The notes beneath the pieces are model-generated. The model did no database searches. It worked only from the letters and a program-made list of their open reading frames with translations, and was not told where the DNA came from. The translations under genes were made by a program, and so were the position numbers. DNA of 27,837 nt from Nemertoderma westbladi (lineage: Eukaryota; Xenacoelomorpha; Nemertodermatida; Nemertodermatidae), in assembly GCA_032718475.1 (NCBI GenBank), contig JAUCBJ010004690.1, positions 1 to 27,837 on the forward strand, read 5' to 3'. Shown here piece after piece: positions 18,158 through 27,837 of this stretch (the first letter of the stretch is position 1; every line of letters begins with the position of its first letter).

Positions 18158-18791
18158 GGTGGTGTTGCGTCAAATGGAGAAATATTTATCCCACCAAGGT
18201 GGGCCCCTCCATGAAAATATACTTAACGAAAGACCACGAGGTAAAGGGAAAAGCGTGGAGGGAGTGGGAAGGATGGGGGTATGGGTCGAATGACATGACA
18301 AGAGGGGAGACGAACTGGACTCGTTAATTTTATATTACTCGAAATTTTATGTAATATATTTTCGCTCCCAGTGTACGCTTGTTCTATATACCGGTAACCC
18401 CTTAATATTAACATATACTACTCAGTCGTTTGTACATAATAAGAAGTCTGTAAGTTATAGTTACTGAAACATTTCAGCTCGGAAATTATAATATATGAAT
18501 CAAGGATGTCTCTATTAAGATCTACATAGAATAGATATGGTTATTGATACTGTTATATTGTGATAATGGATTCTAGGTTTCTTTCACTGGTAAATCCCTA
18601 TAGATGTTGAAGTAATAAAATTTAATTACAGAACCATAGTTCGAAGATCAGCGTTATTCATACCACTAATTGCTTAGAAATTTTACAGGATAATATTGTT
18701 AATCGGACTTAAGTTGTTTAGGTTGAACAAAGTCTACATAGTAAACAACGGGTCCTCCAAAGAATGTGCCTTTGGTATATTATATTACGAA

Positions 18792-18839
18792 GGGGGAAGT
18801 TAGAATCACTGCATAAATGCAGTTCATCTAACTTCCCCC
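18792..18839. repeat. Unit-start hairpin, copy 2
   Basis: GGGGGAAGTTAGA and TCTAACTTCCCCC pair fully. The next base pair is lost by an A in place of T. The inner dyad ACTGCAT-AA-ATGCAGT is kept. Confidence 0.9.
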
Positions 18840-19590
18840 AAATATCCACTGTTGATTAAAATTGGTTTTTTACTCTTTTTTACGCTTTTAACACTGGTTT
18901 TTTAGAATATTTCTACCTTATTTTTATTAATTTACCCAATCGAACCCTTATAAGGACCGGTTATTTGTACACATACTCCTAATGCGCTCAGTAAGGTCCA
19001 AACAACATTTTAATATGAAAATAAACTATCTGCAACGAAAAGAACCCAATAATACGCCATTTGACCTTATTAAAAAAAAATGCACATTTGCACACATATT
19101 TGCACAAGTGCACTTTAGCGGATCCTGAAGGTGGTTCCTATTTAAAACACTTATGTCTATCCTCTACCGATCTACGATGGTGCATGATCAAGTGTCAGTC
19201 GCTAAAAGTGTAAAAAATGAAATTTAATAGATCGCGACATTTGCGATTTTTGACCATATTCATGGACATTTTAAGTCACTTTATAAACATTAAAAGATAA
19301 ATAAATGTTAAGATTATAGTTAGAAATCACTCCAAACTACATTTTAACCCAAAAAATAACATTCTAGGATGTATAGAACTTGAAATAATAGTGTTTGAAA
19401 TATCGAAAAAAGGTGCACTATTTAAGTGTATTTTGCACTAAGTGTACATGAGTCTTTTCCAAAGTTGTATCCTATTTCACACACTACAATCTATCCTCTA
19501 TCCAATGAAAAAAGTTTCAGATCAAACGGCCCAGTAGAACCGAAGTTATTGATGTTTAAAATTAGTCACTCGAAAATTTCAAATTCACTT

Positions 19591-19663
19591 GGTCACATAG
19601 TCTAGTGGTAATCAATCACGTTAATGAAACCGAAGTTCGCGGGTTCGAAATCCAATATTGACC
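19591..19663 (+). pseudogene. tRNA-like sequence, unit 2
   Basis: Same 73-nt layout, with intact box B (GGTTCGAAATCC) and one change in the D loop (GTGGTAATCA). The ends GGTCA and TGACC still pair. A T-run follows at about 19671. Confidence 0.62.
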
Positions 19664-20496
19664 ATTCTTAATTTTTTGTAAAAAAATTTTTTTTTATTTT
19701 TTCACTAAAAACGCTCTAACTTCGGTTCTGGTGGTCCAAATTCAATAACATTGGTATATTCTTTGCCGTAATTTTTTTTTCTATCTTTTGAGAGGGGGTC
19801 ATTTTTGGCCCCAAAAAAAATGAAAAAAAAGGGCCAAAATTACGCGATATTTTTCGACCCTTAAAATTCGTAATTTTAATTATAAATGTTAAGAAAAAAG
19901 ATAGCGGAGGTAATTTGCTAAGTTTTAAATGTACTTTTGGCGCAATACGCTAAATTATAATGGAGTAGCGCTTTATTAAAAAAAAAATTTTTTTCGTCCC
20001 TTTTTATAAATATTTTATTTCACACGATCGTCTGCCGCACCAGTTGTATAATAGCTACGGCGCTGTAACTAACGCTGAAAGATAGATAATTTAACGCTCT
20101 ATAAGAATGTTTTAATACGTCTCCCAGACGTTGAGTAGTTTTCGAGCTAGACGTGTTCCCGCGCAGCCAGTTTGAAACGCGAAATTTTTATATTGGCCCT
20201 CATTTTTTTTATATCATTTGTGCAGCAAAACCAATCGAATATTTGGATTGCCCGTATCAATATTAACCGTATAAAATGCACCTTAACCGTCCAGAGTCAA
20301 AAATTAAAAAGTTATTAGTTATAAATAATTTATCATATTCTGGCCCTTTTTGGACCCTTTTGCCGACATAATTTCTGTACCCCCATTCGATAGGAATGAA
20401 GCCCCTGTGATCCTTTACTCGTTCCGAAAAAGAATTGGCAGATTCCTACTAGCGTTTTCGAATTAATGATTTCGGAAATATGAATTATATAAAAAA

Positions 20497-20871
20497 GACG
20501 GACAAAAACGGAAAAATTACGACCCCTATTTCGACCCGACATATTAATAAATATCTTACCCCCATTCGATACGAAAGTAGTACCACTCTTTCCCTATCCA
20601 CCCGCGTTACTTTGGTCTCGGTAAAATTAATACTAGCAGAGTTATAGCGGATCCCGCAAAGTCATTTTGTCCGTTTTCTCGACTTTGACGGACATTAGCT
20701 ACAAAACCATCGACTTAATTTTTAAAACAAAAATATGTGAAATCTAATTTTTAGACCCACTTTCGATTCCGCGCGACGCCTAGTCCGTAGGGACGATATT
20801 TTTTTTTTTTTACATAGACCCTAATGGTGAATTCGCGCGGAGACGACGGACAATCGTCCGTAATGTCCGTC
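20497..20871. repeat. Cluster of GACGGAC motifs in both orientations (unit 2)
   Basis: GACGGAC or its complement (allowing the last base) occurs at 20497, 20669, 20687, 20845, 20856 and 20865. Some pairs face each other and can form hairpins, such as TGTCCGT with ACGGACA. Equivalent motifs are present in units 1, 3 and 4. Function unknown; it has the look of a protein-binding cluster. Confidence 0.6.
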
Positions 20872-21025
20872 AAACCGATAGATCGGAGAATCCTAATGGA
20901 TCAAATGTCTTAGGATCGGCCGAAGCGTGTCTGGTGAAAAAATGAAGGAAAAATAGTGGTTAGTTTACGAGATCAGGCACAGACATATGTTTTTAGCAAT
21001 AAGTTATAGATCCTGCGGTGTGGGT

Positions 21026-21059
21026 AGTGGCCGGGTTCACCTCCCTCACGCCGGCCACT
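21026..21059. repeat. GC-rich hairpin with TTCACCTCCCTCA loop, unit 2
   Basis: Arms AGTGGCCGG and CCGGCCACT (9 bp, perfect) enclose the same loop word as in unit 1, although the arm sequence is different. Confidence 0.88.
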
Positions 21060-21688
21060 GGCTGTACTATAACGAAATATTTCATCCCACCAAGGCGGGC
21101 CCCTCAATGAAAATATACTTTACGAAAGACCACGAGGTAAAGGGAAAAGTGATGGAGGGAAGAGGAAAGATATGGGGTATGGGTCGAAAGACATGATGAG
21201 GGAAGAAAAGCTGATCTCGTTAATTTTATATTACTTGTTATTTTAAGTAATATATTTTTGCTTCGACTGAATGCTTGCTCTATAGTCTATATACTGGTTA
21301 CCCATGAATATTAATATATACTACATTATCGTTTGTACATACTACGAAGTCTGTAAGTTATAGTTACTGAAACATTTCAGCTCTGAAATTATAATATATG
21401 AATCGAGGCTGTATTTGTTACGATCTACATAGAATATATAGGTTATTGAAACCGTTATATTGTGACGATGGATTATAGGATTCTTTCACTGGTAAATCCC
21501 TATAAATGTTGAAGTAATAAAATTTAATTCCAGAACCAAAGTTTGAAGGTCTGCATTTTATACCACTCATAGCTTAGAAATTGTACAATGTATTGTCAAT
21601 CTGAGTGAAGTCGTATAGTTTCAACGAACCCTGCGTAGTAAACAACAGGTCCTCCAAAGCGAGTGCCTTTGGTAAATTATATCTTGAA

Positions 21689-21736
21689 GGGGGAAGTTAG
21701 ATTCACTGCATAAATGCAGTTCATCTAACTTCCCCC
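21689..21736. repeat. Unit-start hairpin, copy 3
   Basis: The arms GGGGGAAGTTAGAT and ATCTAACTTCCCCC (14 bp, perfect) surround a TC/TC internal loop and the inner dyad ACTGCAT-AA-ATGCAGT. Confidence 0.9.
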
Positions 21737-22556
21737 AAATATCCACTATTGAATAAATTTGAAGGGATATTATTAAGTCCAAAATTGTGAGAGTTTTTAA
21801 TTGTGTGGTCCAATTGTTTTTTGATCTCTATTTATTGTTTAAAGTGGATTTAATATCATACTGGTTTTTTAGAATATTATAACCTTATATTTTATTAATT
21901 TACCCAATCGAACCCTTATAAGGACCAGTTATTTGTACACATGTCCCTAATGCGCTCAGTAAGGTTCAAACAACATATTAATATGAAAATAAAGTATCTC
22001 CAACGAAAAGAACCCAATACTATACAATTTGATCTCATTTAAAATTTGCACTTTTGCACACTTATTTGCACAAGTGCACTTTAGCAGATCCTAATGGTGG
22101 ATCTTATTTAACAAACTTATGTTTATCCTCTACCGATCTACGACGGTGCATGATCAAGTGTCTGTTGCTAAAAGTTTCAAAAATGAAATTTAATAAATCG
22201 CGACATTTGCGATTTTGGACCATATTCATGGACATTTTAAGTCACTTTATAGACATAAAAAGGTAAACAAATGTTAAGCTTATAGTTAGAAATCACACTA
22301 AACTACATTTTAATCCAAAAAATAACATTCTATGATGAATAGAACTGAAAATAATAGTGTTTGAAATATCGAAAAAATGTGCACTTTTTAAGTGCATTTT
22401 GCACTAAGTGCACATGCGTCTTTTCCCAAGTTGTTTCCTATTTCGCACACTACAACCTATCCTCTATCCAATGAAAAAAGTTTCAGATCAAACGGACGAG
22501 TAGAACCGCAGTTATTGATGTTTAAATATAGTCACTCGAAAATTTCAAAACCACTT

Positions 22557-22629
22557 GGTCACATAGTCTAGTGGTCATCAATCACGTTAATGAAACCTAA
22601 GTTCGAGGGTACGAAATCCAATATTGGCC
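22557..22629 (+). pseudogene. tRNA-like sequence, unit 3
   Basis: Box A is kept (TAGTCTAGTGGTCATCA). Box B is damaged at a near-invariant T (GGTACGAAATCC), and the 3' end reads TGGCC, weakening terminal pairing. Pol III activity is less likely than in units 1 and 2. Confidence 0.6.
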
Positions 22630-23990
22630 ATTCTTAATTTTTTGCAAAAAAAAATATTTTTATTTTTTCACTAAAATCGCTCTAACTTCGGTTCTGGTGG
22701 TCCAAATTCAATAAAATTGGTATATTCTTTGCCGTAATTTTTTTTTCTATCTTTTGAGAGGGGGTCATTTTTGGCCCCAAAAAAATGGAAAAAAAAGGGC
22801 CAAAATTACGCGATATTTTTCGACCCTTAAAATTCGTAATTTTAATTATAAATGTTAAGAAAAAAGATAGCGGAGGTAATTTTCTACATTTTAAATGTAG
22901 TTTTGGTGCAATACACTAAATTATAATGGAGTAGCAATTTATTTAAAAAAAAATTTTTTTGTCCCTTTTTATAAATATTTTATTTCACACGATCGTCTGC
23001 CGCACCAGTTGTATAATAGCTACGGCGTTGTAACTAACGCTGAAAGATAGATAATTTAACGCTCTATAAAAATGTTTAAATACGTCTCCCAGACGTTGAG
23101 TAGTTTTCGAGCTAGACGTGTTCCCGCGCAGCGAGTTTGAAACAAGAAATTTTAATATTGGCCCTCATTTTTTTTACATCATTTGCGCAGCCAAAGCAAT
23201 CGAATATTTGGATTGCCCGTATCAATATTAACCGTATAAAATGCACCTTAACCTTCTAGAGTCAAAACTTTAAACGTTATTAGCTATAAATTCTTTATCA
23301 GTTTCTGGCCCTTTTTGGACCCTTTTGCCGACATATTTTTTGTACCCCCATTCGATAGGAATGTAGCCCCTGTGATCCTTTACGCGTTCCGAAAAATAAT
23401 TGGCAGATTCCTACCCGCGTTTTCGAATTAATAATTTCGGAAATATTAATTATATAAAAATGACGGACAAAAACTGAAAATTTACGGCCCCTTTTTCCAC
23501 CCGAAATATTAATAAATATCTTACCCCCATTCGATACGACGGTAGTACCACTCTTTCCCTTTCCACCCGCCTTACTTTCGTCCCCGTACAATTAATACTA
23601 GCCGAGTTATAGCGCATCCCGCAAAGTCATTTTGTCCGTTTTCTCGACTTTGACGGACATTAGCTACAAAACCATCGACTTAATTTTCAAAAAAAAAATA
23701 TGTGAAATCTAATTTTTAGACCCTCTTTCGATTCCGCGCGACGCCTAGTCCGTTGGGGCGATATTTTTTTTTTTTTACATAGACTCTAATGGTAAATTCT
23801 CGCGGAGACGACGGACAATCGTCCGTAATGTCCGTCAAACCGATAGATCGGAGAATCCAGATGGATCAAATGTCTTAGAATCGGTCGAAGCGTCTCTGGT
23901 GAAAAAATAAAGGAAAAATAGTGGTTAGTTTAGGAGAACCGCTACAGACACCCAATCTCAGCAATATGCTATAGATTCTTCGACTTCGGA

Positions 23991-24022
23991 GTGGCCGGGT
24001 TCACCTCCCTCACGCCGGCCAC
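23991..24022. repeat. GC-rich hairpin, unit 3
   Basis: Arms GTGGCCGG and CCGGCCAC (8 bp) with the conserved TTCACCTCCCTCA loop. Confidence 0.88.
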
Positions 24023-24655
24023 GGGCTGTACTATTACGAAATGTTTCATCCCACCAAGGCGGGCCCCTCAATGAAAATATACTTTACGAAAGACCACGAG
24101 GTAAAGGGAAAAGTGATGGAGGGAAGAGGAAAGATATGGGGTATGGGTCGAAAGACATGATGAGGGAAGAAAAGCTGATCTCGTTAATTTTATATTACTT
24201 GTTATTTTAAGTAATATATTTTTGCTTCGACTGAATGCTTGCTCTATAGTCTATATACTGGTTACCCATGAATATTAATATATACTACATTATCGTTTGT
24301 ACATACTACGAAGTCTGTAAGTTATAGTTACTGAAACATTTCAGCTCTGAAATTATAATATATGAATCAAGGCTGTCTTTGTTACGATCTACATAGAATA
24401 GATATGGTTATTGATACTGTTACATTGTGATAATGGATTATAGGATTCTTTCACTGGTAAATCCCTATAGATGTTGAAGTAATAAAATTTAATTACAGAA
24501 CCATAGTTCGAAGATCAGCTTTATTCATACCACTCATAGCTTAGAAATTGTACAATGTATTGTCAATCTGAGTGAAGTCGTATAGTTTCAACGAACCCTG
24601 CGTAGTAAACAACAGGTCCTCTAAAGCGTGTGCCTTTGGTAAATTATATCTTGAA

Positions 24656-24703
24656 GGGGGAAGTTAGATTCACTGCATAAATGCAGTTCATCTAACTTCC
24701 CCC
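24656..24703. repeat. Unit-start hairpin, copy 4
   Basis: Identical to copy 3. Confidence 0.9.
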
Positions 24704-25523
24704 AAATATCCACTATTGAATAAATTTGAAGGGATATTATTAAGTCCAAAATTGTGAGAGTTTTTAATTGTGTGGTCCAATTGTTTTTTGATCTCTATTT
24801 ATTGTTTAAAGTGGATTTAATATCATACTGGTTTTTTAGAATATTATAACCTTATATTTTATTAATTTACCCAATCGAACCCTTATAAGGACCAGTTATT
24901 TGTACACATGTCCCTAATGCGCTCAGTAAGATCCAAACAACATATTAATATGAAAATAAAGTATCTCCAACGAAAAGAACCCAATACTATACAATTTGAT
25001 CTCATTTAAAATTTGCACTTTTGCACACTTATTTGCACAAGTGCACTTTAGCAGATCCTAATGGTGGATCTTATTTAACAAACTTATGTTTATCCTCTAC
25101 CGATCTACGACGGTGCATGATCAAGTGTCTGTTGCTAAAAGTTTCAAAAATGAAATTTAATAAATCGCGACATTTGCGATTTTGGACCATATTCATGGAC
25201 ATTTTAAGTCACTTTATAGACATAAAAAGGTAAACAAATGTTAAGCTTATAGTTAGAAATCACACTAAACTACATTTTAATCCAAAAAATAACATTCTAT
25301 GATGAATAGAACTGAAAATAATAGTGTTTGAAATATCGAAAAAATGTGCACTTTTTAAGTGCATTTTGCACTAAGTGCACATGCGTCTTTTCCCAAGTTG
25401 TTTCCTATTTCGCACACTACAACCTATCCTCTATCCAATGAAAAAAGTTTCAGATCAAACGGACGAGTAGAACCGCAGTTATTGATGTTTAAATATAGTC
25501 ACTCGAAAATTTCAAAACCACTT

Positions 25524-25596
25524 GGTCACATAGTCTAGTGGTCATCAATCACGTTAATGAAACCTAAGTTCGAGGGTACGAAATCCAATATTGGCC
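25524..25596 (+). pseudogene. tRNA-like sequence, unit 4
   Basis: Identical to unit 3, including the damaged box B. Confidence 0.6.
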
Positions 25597-26957
25597 ATTC
25601 TTAATTTTTTGCAAAAAAAAATATTTTTATTTTTTCACTAAAATCGCTCTAACTTCGGTTCTGGTGGTCCAAATTCAATAAAATTGGTATATTCTTTGCC
25701 GTAATTTTTTTTTCTATCTTTTGAGAGGGGGTCATTTTTGGCCCCAAAAAAATGGAAAAAAAAGGGCCAAAATTACGCGATATTTTTCGACCCTTAAAAT
25801 TCGTAATTTTAATTATAAATGTTAAGAAAAAAGATAGCGGAGGTAATTTTCTACATTTTAAATGTAGTTTTGGTGCAATACACTAAATTATAATGGAGTA
25901 GCAATTTATTTAAAAAAAAATTTTTTTGTCCCTTTTTATAAATATTTTATTTCACACGATCGTCTGCCGCACCAGTTGTATAATAGCTACGGCGTTGTAA
26001 CTAACGCTGAAAGATAGATAATTTAACGCTCTATAAAAATGTTTAAATACGTCTCCCAGACGTTGAGTAGTTTTCGAGCTAGACGTGTTCCCGCGCAGCG
26101 AGTTTGAAACAAGAAATTTTAATATTGGCCCTCATTTTTTTTACATCATTTGCGCAGCCAAAGCAATCGAATATTTGGATTGCCCGTATCAATATTAACC
26201 GTATAAAATGCACCTTAACCTTCTAGAGTCAAAACTTTAAACGTTATTAGCTATAAATTCTTTATCAGTTTCTGGCCCTTTTTGGACCCTTTTGCCGACA
26301 TATTTTTTGTACCCCCATTCGATAGGAATGTAGCCCCTGTGATCCTTTACGCGTTCCGAAAAATAATTGGCAGATTCCTACCCGCGTTTTCGAATTAATA
26401 ATTTCGGAAATATTAATTATATAAAAATGACGGACAAAAACTGAAAATTTACGGCCCCTTTTTCCACCCGAAATATTAATAAATATCTTACCCCCATTCG
26501 ATACGACGGTAGTACCACTCTTTCCCTTTCCACCCGCCTTACTTTCGTCCCCGTACAATTAATACTAGCCGAGTTATAGCGCATCCCGCAAAGTCATTTT
26601 GTCCGTTTTCTCGACTTTGACGGACATTAGCTACAAAACCATCGACTTAATTTTCAAAAAAAAAATATGTGAAATCTAATTTTTAGACCCTCTTTCGATT
26701 CCGCGCGACGCCTAGTCCGTTGGGGCGATATTTTTTTTTTTTTACATAGACTCTAATGGTAAATTCTCGCGGAGACGACGGACAATCGTCCGTAATGTCC
26801 GTCAAACCGATAGATCGGAGAATCCAGATGGATCAAATGTCTTAGAATCGGTCGAAGCGTCTCTGGTGAAAAAATAAAGGAAAAATAGTGGTTAGTTTAG
26901 GAGAACCGCTACAGACACCCAATCTCAGCAATATGCTATAGATTCTTCGACTTCGGA

Positions 26958-26989
26958 GTGGCCGGGTTCACCTCCCTCACGCCGGCCAC
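26958..26989. repeat. GC-rich hairpin, unit 4
   Basis: Same as unit 3. The change to the copy-1-like tail begins about 37 bp downstream. Confidence 0.88.
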
Positions 26990-27085
26990 GGGCTGTACTA
27001 TTACGAAATGTTTCATCCCACCAAGGTGGACCCAAAATGAAGTTATACTTAAAGAAAGACTACGATGTAAAGGGAAAAGCGTGGA

Positions 27086-27106
27086 GGGGGGGGGGGGGGG
27101 GGGGGG
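27086..27106 (+). repeat. Run of 21 G
   Basis: An uninterrupted G tract within the unit 4 tail, where unit 1 has GGAGGGAGTGGGAAGGATGGGGG. It could be a real expansion (G-quadruplex-prone) or a sequencing or assembly error. Confidence 0.85.
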
Positions 27107-27613
27107 TATGCGTCGAATGACACGAGGGGAGACGAACTGGACTCGTTAATTTTATATTACTCGAAATTGTATGTAATATATTTTCGCTCCCAGTCTACAC
27201 TCGTTCTATATACCGGTAACCCATTAATATTAATATATACTACTCAGTCGTTTGTACATAATACGAAGTCTGTAAGTTATAGTCACTGAAACATTTCAGC
27301 TCGGAAATTATAATATATGAATCAAGGATGTCTCTCTTATGATCTACATAGAATAAATATGGTTATTGATACTGTTACATTGTGATAATGGATTCTAGGT
27401 TTCTTTCACTGGTAAATCCGTATAAATTTTGAAGTAATAAAATTTAATTACAGAACCATTGTTCGAAGATCAGCATTATTCATGCCAGTCATTGCTTAGA
27501 AATTTTACAGGATAATATTGTTAATCTGACTTAAGTTTTTTAGGTTGAACAAAGTCTACATAGTAAACAACAGGTCCTCCAAAGAGTGTGTCTTTGTTAT
27601 ATTATATCATGAA

Positions 27614-27661
27614 GGGGGAAGTTAGATTCACTGCATAAATGCAGTTTATCTAACTTCCCCC
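27614..27661. repeat. Unit-start hairpin, copy 5
   Basis: Same arms as copy 3. The only change is TTC to TTT in the unpaired bulge after the inner dyad. Confidence 0.9.
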
Positions 27662-27837
27662 AAATATTCACTGATGATTAAAATTGAAGCAATATATTAA
27701 GTCCGAAAAGGTTCGAGTTTTTTAATAAATTGTCTGGTCCATTTGTTATCTGATCTCTATTTATTGTTTAAAGTTCATTTAAGATCACACTGGTTTTTAG
27801 AATATTACAACCTTATTTATTATTAATTTATACAATC
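27614..27837. repeat. Macrosatellite unit 5, truncated by the window edge
   Basis: The start hairpin and about 175 further bases of a fifth unit are present, so the array continues to the right for an unknown distance. Confidence 0.9.

Larger units (their letters stand above)
15785..18791. repeat. Macrosatellite unit 1 (3007 bp, most diverged)
   Basis: First complete unit, measured from one start hairpin to the next. The array edge is at about 15765. Features in order: start hairpin; GTGCA/TGCAC clusters (16161-16196, 16505-16526); 13-bp inverted repeat with the tRNA-like sequence inside; A/T-loop hairpin; subrepeats sharing TACCCCCATTCGATA (about 17464 and 17640); GACGGAC motifs (17578-17965); GC-rich hairpin; tail. 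It differs from the others by many substitutions and indels, and by a duplicated AACTTCCCCC segment after the start hairpin (near 15847). I find no credible protein: the longest frames are under 75 codons and are not kept in the other copies. Confidence 0.92.
18792..21688. repeat. Macrosatellite unit 2 (2897 bp)
   Basis: Same modular order as unit 1 but shorter, partly because a block after the start hairpin (the TTTTTAATTGTGTGGTCCAA part) is missing. Its last 600 or so bases (from about 21050) are nearly the same as the tail of unit 3, whereas its earlier part is clearly diverged, so similarity along the unit is uneven. No coding frame is conserved. Confidence 0.92.
21689..24655. repeat. Macrosatellite unit 3 (2967 bp)
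   Basis: Nearly identical to unit 4 from just before its start (about 21566) to about 24059. On spot comparison I noted substitutions only at 21964 and 21966 against 24931 and 24933. Frames of 70 and 97 codons are shared with unit 4 only because the DNA is almost identical; they are broken in units 1 and 2. Confidence 0.95.
24656..27613. repeat. Macrosatellite unit 4 (2958 bp), chimeric tail
   Basis: It matches unit 3 almost base for base up to 27026. From 27027 it changes abruptly to a tail resembling unit 1 (shared AAGCGTGGAGGG, GGGGAGACGAACTGGACTCG), while the tails of units 2 and 3 read AAGTGATGGAGGGAAGAGG there. The switch falls in the short CCCACC-AA-GGTGG dyad. This is the signature of unequal crossing over or gene conversion. 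Confidence 0.93.

Noticed and set aside
18123-18170. Helitron 3' end (hairpin followed by CTRR)
   Set aside because: The GC-rich hairpin is followed by CTAT-like sequence, not CTRR, in the better-preserved copies. No Rep/helicase is present and no TC start could be paired with it.
22054-22266. 70-codon frame repeated in satellite units 3 and 4 (22054 and 25021)
   Set aside because: It is identical only because the DNA is nearly identical. In units 1 and 2 the frame is altered or broken, and composition is that of AT-rich satellite.
23298-23591. 97-codon minus-strand frame repeated in units 3 and 4 (23298 and 26265)
   Set aside because: Shared by recent duplication. The corresponding region of unit 1 is not open and that of unit 2 only in part, with no domain and no start context.

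Overview
The window is nuclear DNA from an invertebrate animal whose species I cannot name. The evidence is a metazoan FERM/tyrosine phosphatase gene of the Pez (PTPN14/PTPN21) family, a CR1/jockey-type non-LTR retrotransposon, a decayed second reverse transcriptase, a foldback DNA element and a large tandem satellite. The background is strongly AT-rich. No bacterial-style gene packing, ribosome binding sites or operons are visible.

Layout. 1-2296 is an AT-rich gene-free flank with a 38-bp tandem duplication (318-394) and a 16-bp minisatellite built on GGTACCGGTAC (about 924-1366). 2297-5953 (minus) is the only host protein gene: a complete, intronless Pez-type phosphatase, GC- and CpG-rich against its surroundings. 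6196-8606 is a DNA element with imperfect terminal inverted repeats, rich in perfect palindromes, that contains a broken reverse transcriptase relic (7154-8172) with an internal 113-bp duplication. 8607-9323 is low-complexity DNA. About 9324-14396 is an apparently full-length CR1-like element: ORF1 with a C2HC finger, a PHD-like finger and an RNA-binding region; ORF2 with endonuclease and reverse transcriptase; and an (ATTAC)5 tail. ORF1 ends in a canonical G_GGA_AAC slippery heptamer, phased so that a -1 shift enters the open ORF2 frame. 14397-15764 is gene-free and low-complexity.

15785-27837 is a tandem array of about 2.9-3.0-kb units: four complete copies and the start of a fifth, running off the right edge. 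No convincing protein is encoded. Each unit has the same modular layout: a long hairpin at its start, GTGCA motif clusters, a 73-nt tRNA-like sequence with box A and box B inside a 13-bp inverted repeat and followed by a T-run, an A/T-loop hairpin, diverged internal subrepeats, a cluster of GACGGAC motifs, and a GC-rich hairpin with a conserved TTCACCTCCCTCA loop. In two of the hairpins the arms differ between copies but stay complementary. Copies 3 and 4 are almost identical and copy 4 switches to a copy-1-like tail, which points to recent unequal exchange or conversion.

The parts do not form one pathway: a single cellular signalling gene sits among mobile and satellite DNA. The observations most worth following are the phased frameshift site in the retrotransposon and the structured, tRNA-like-bearing macrosatellite.
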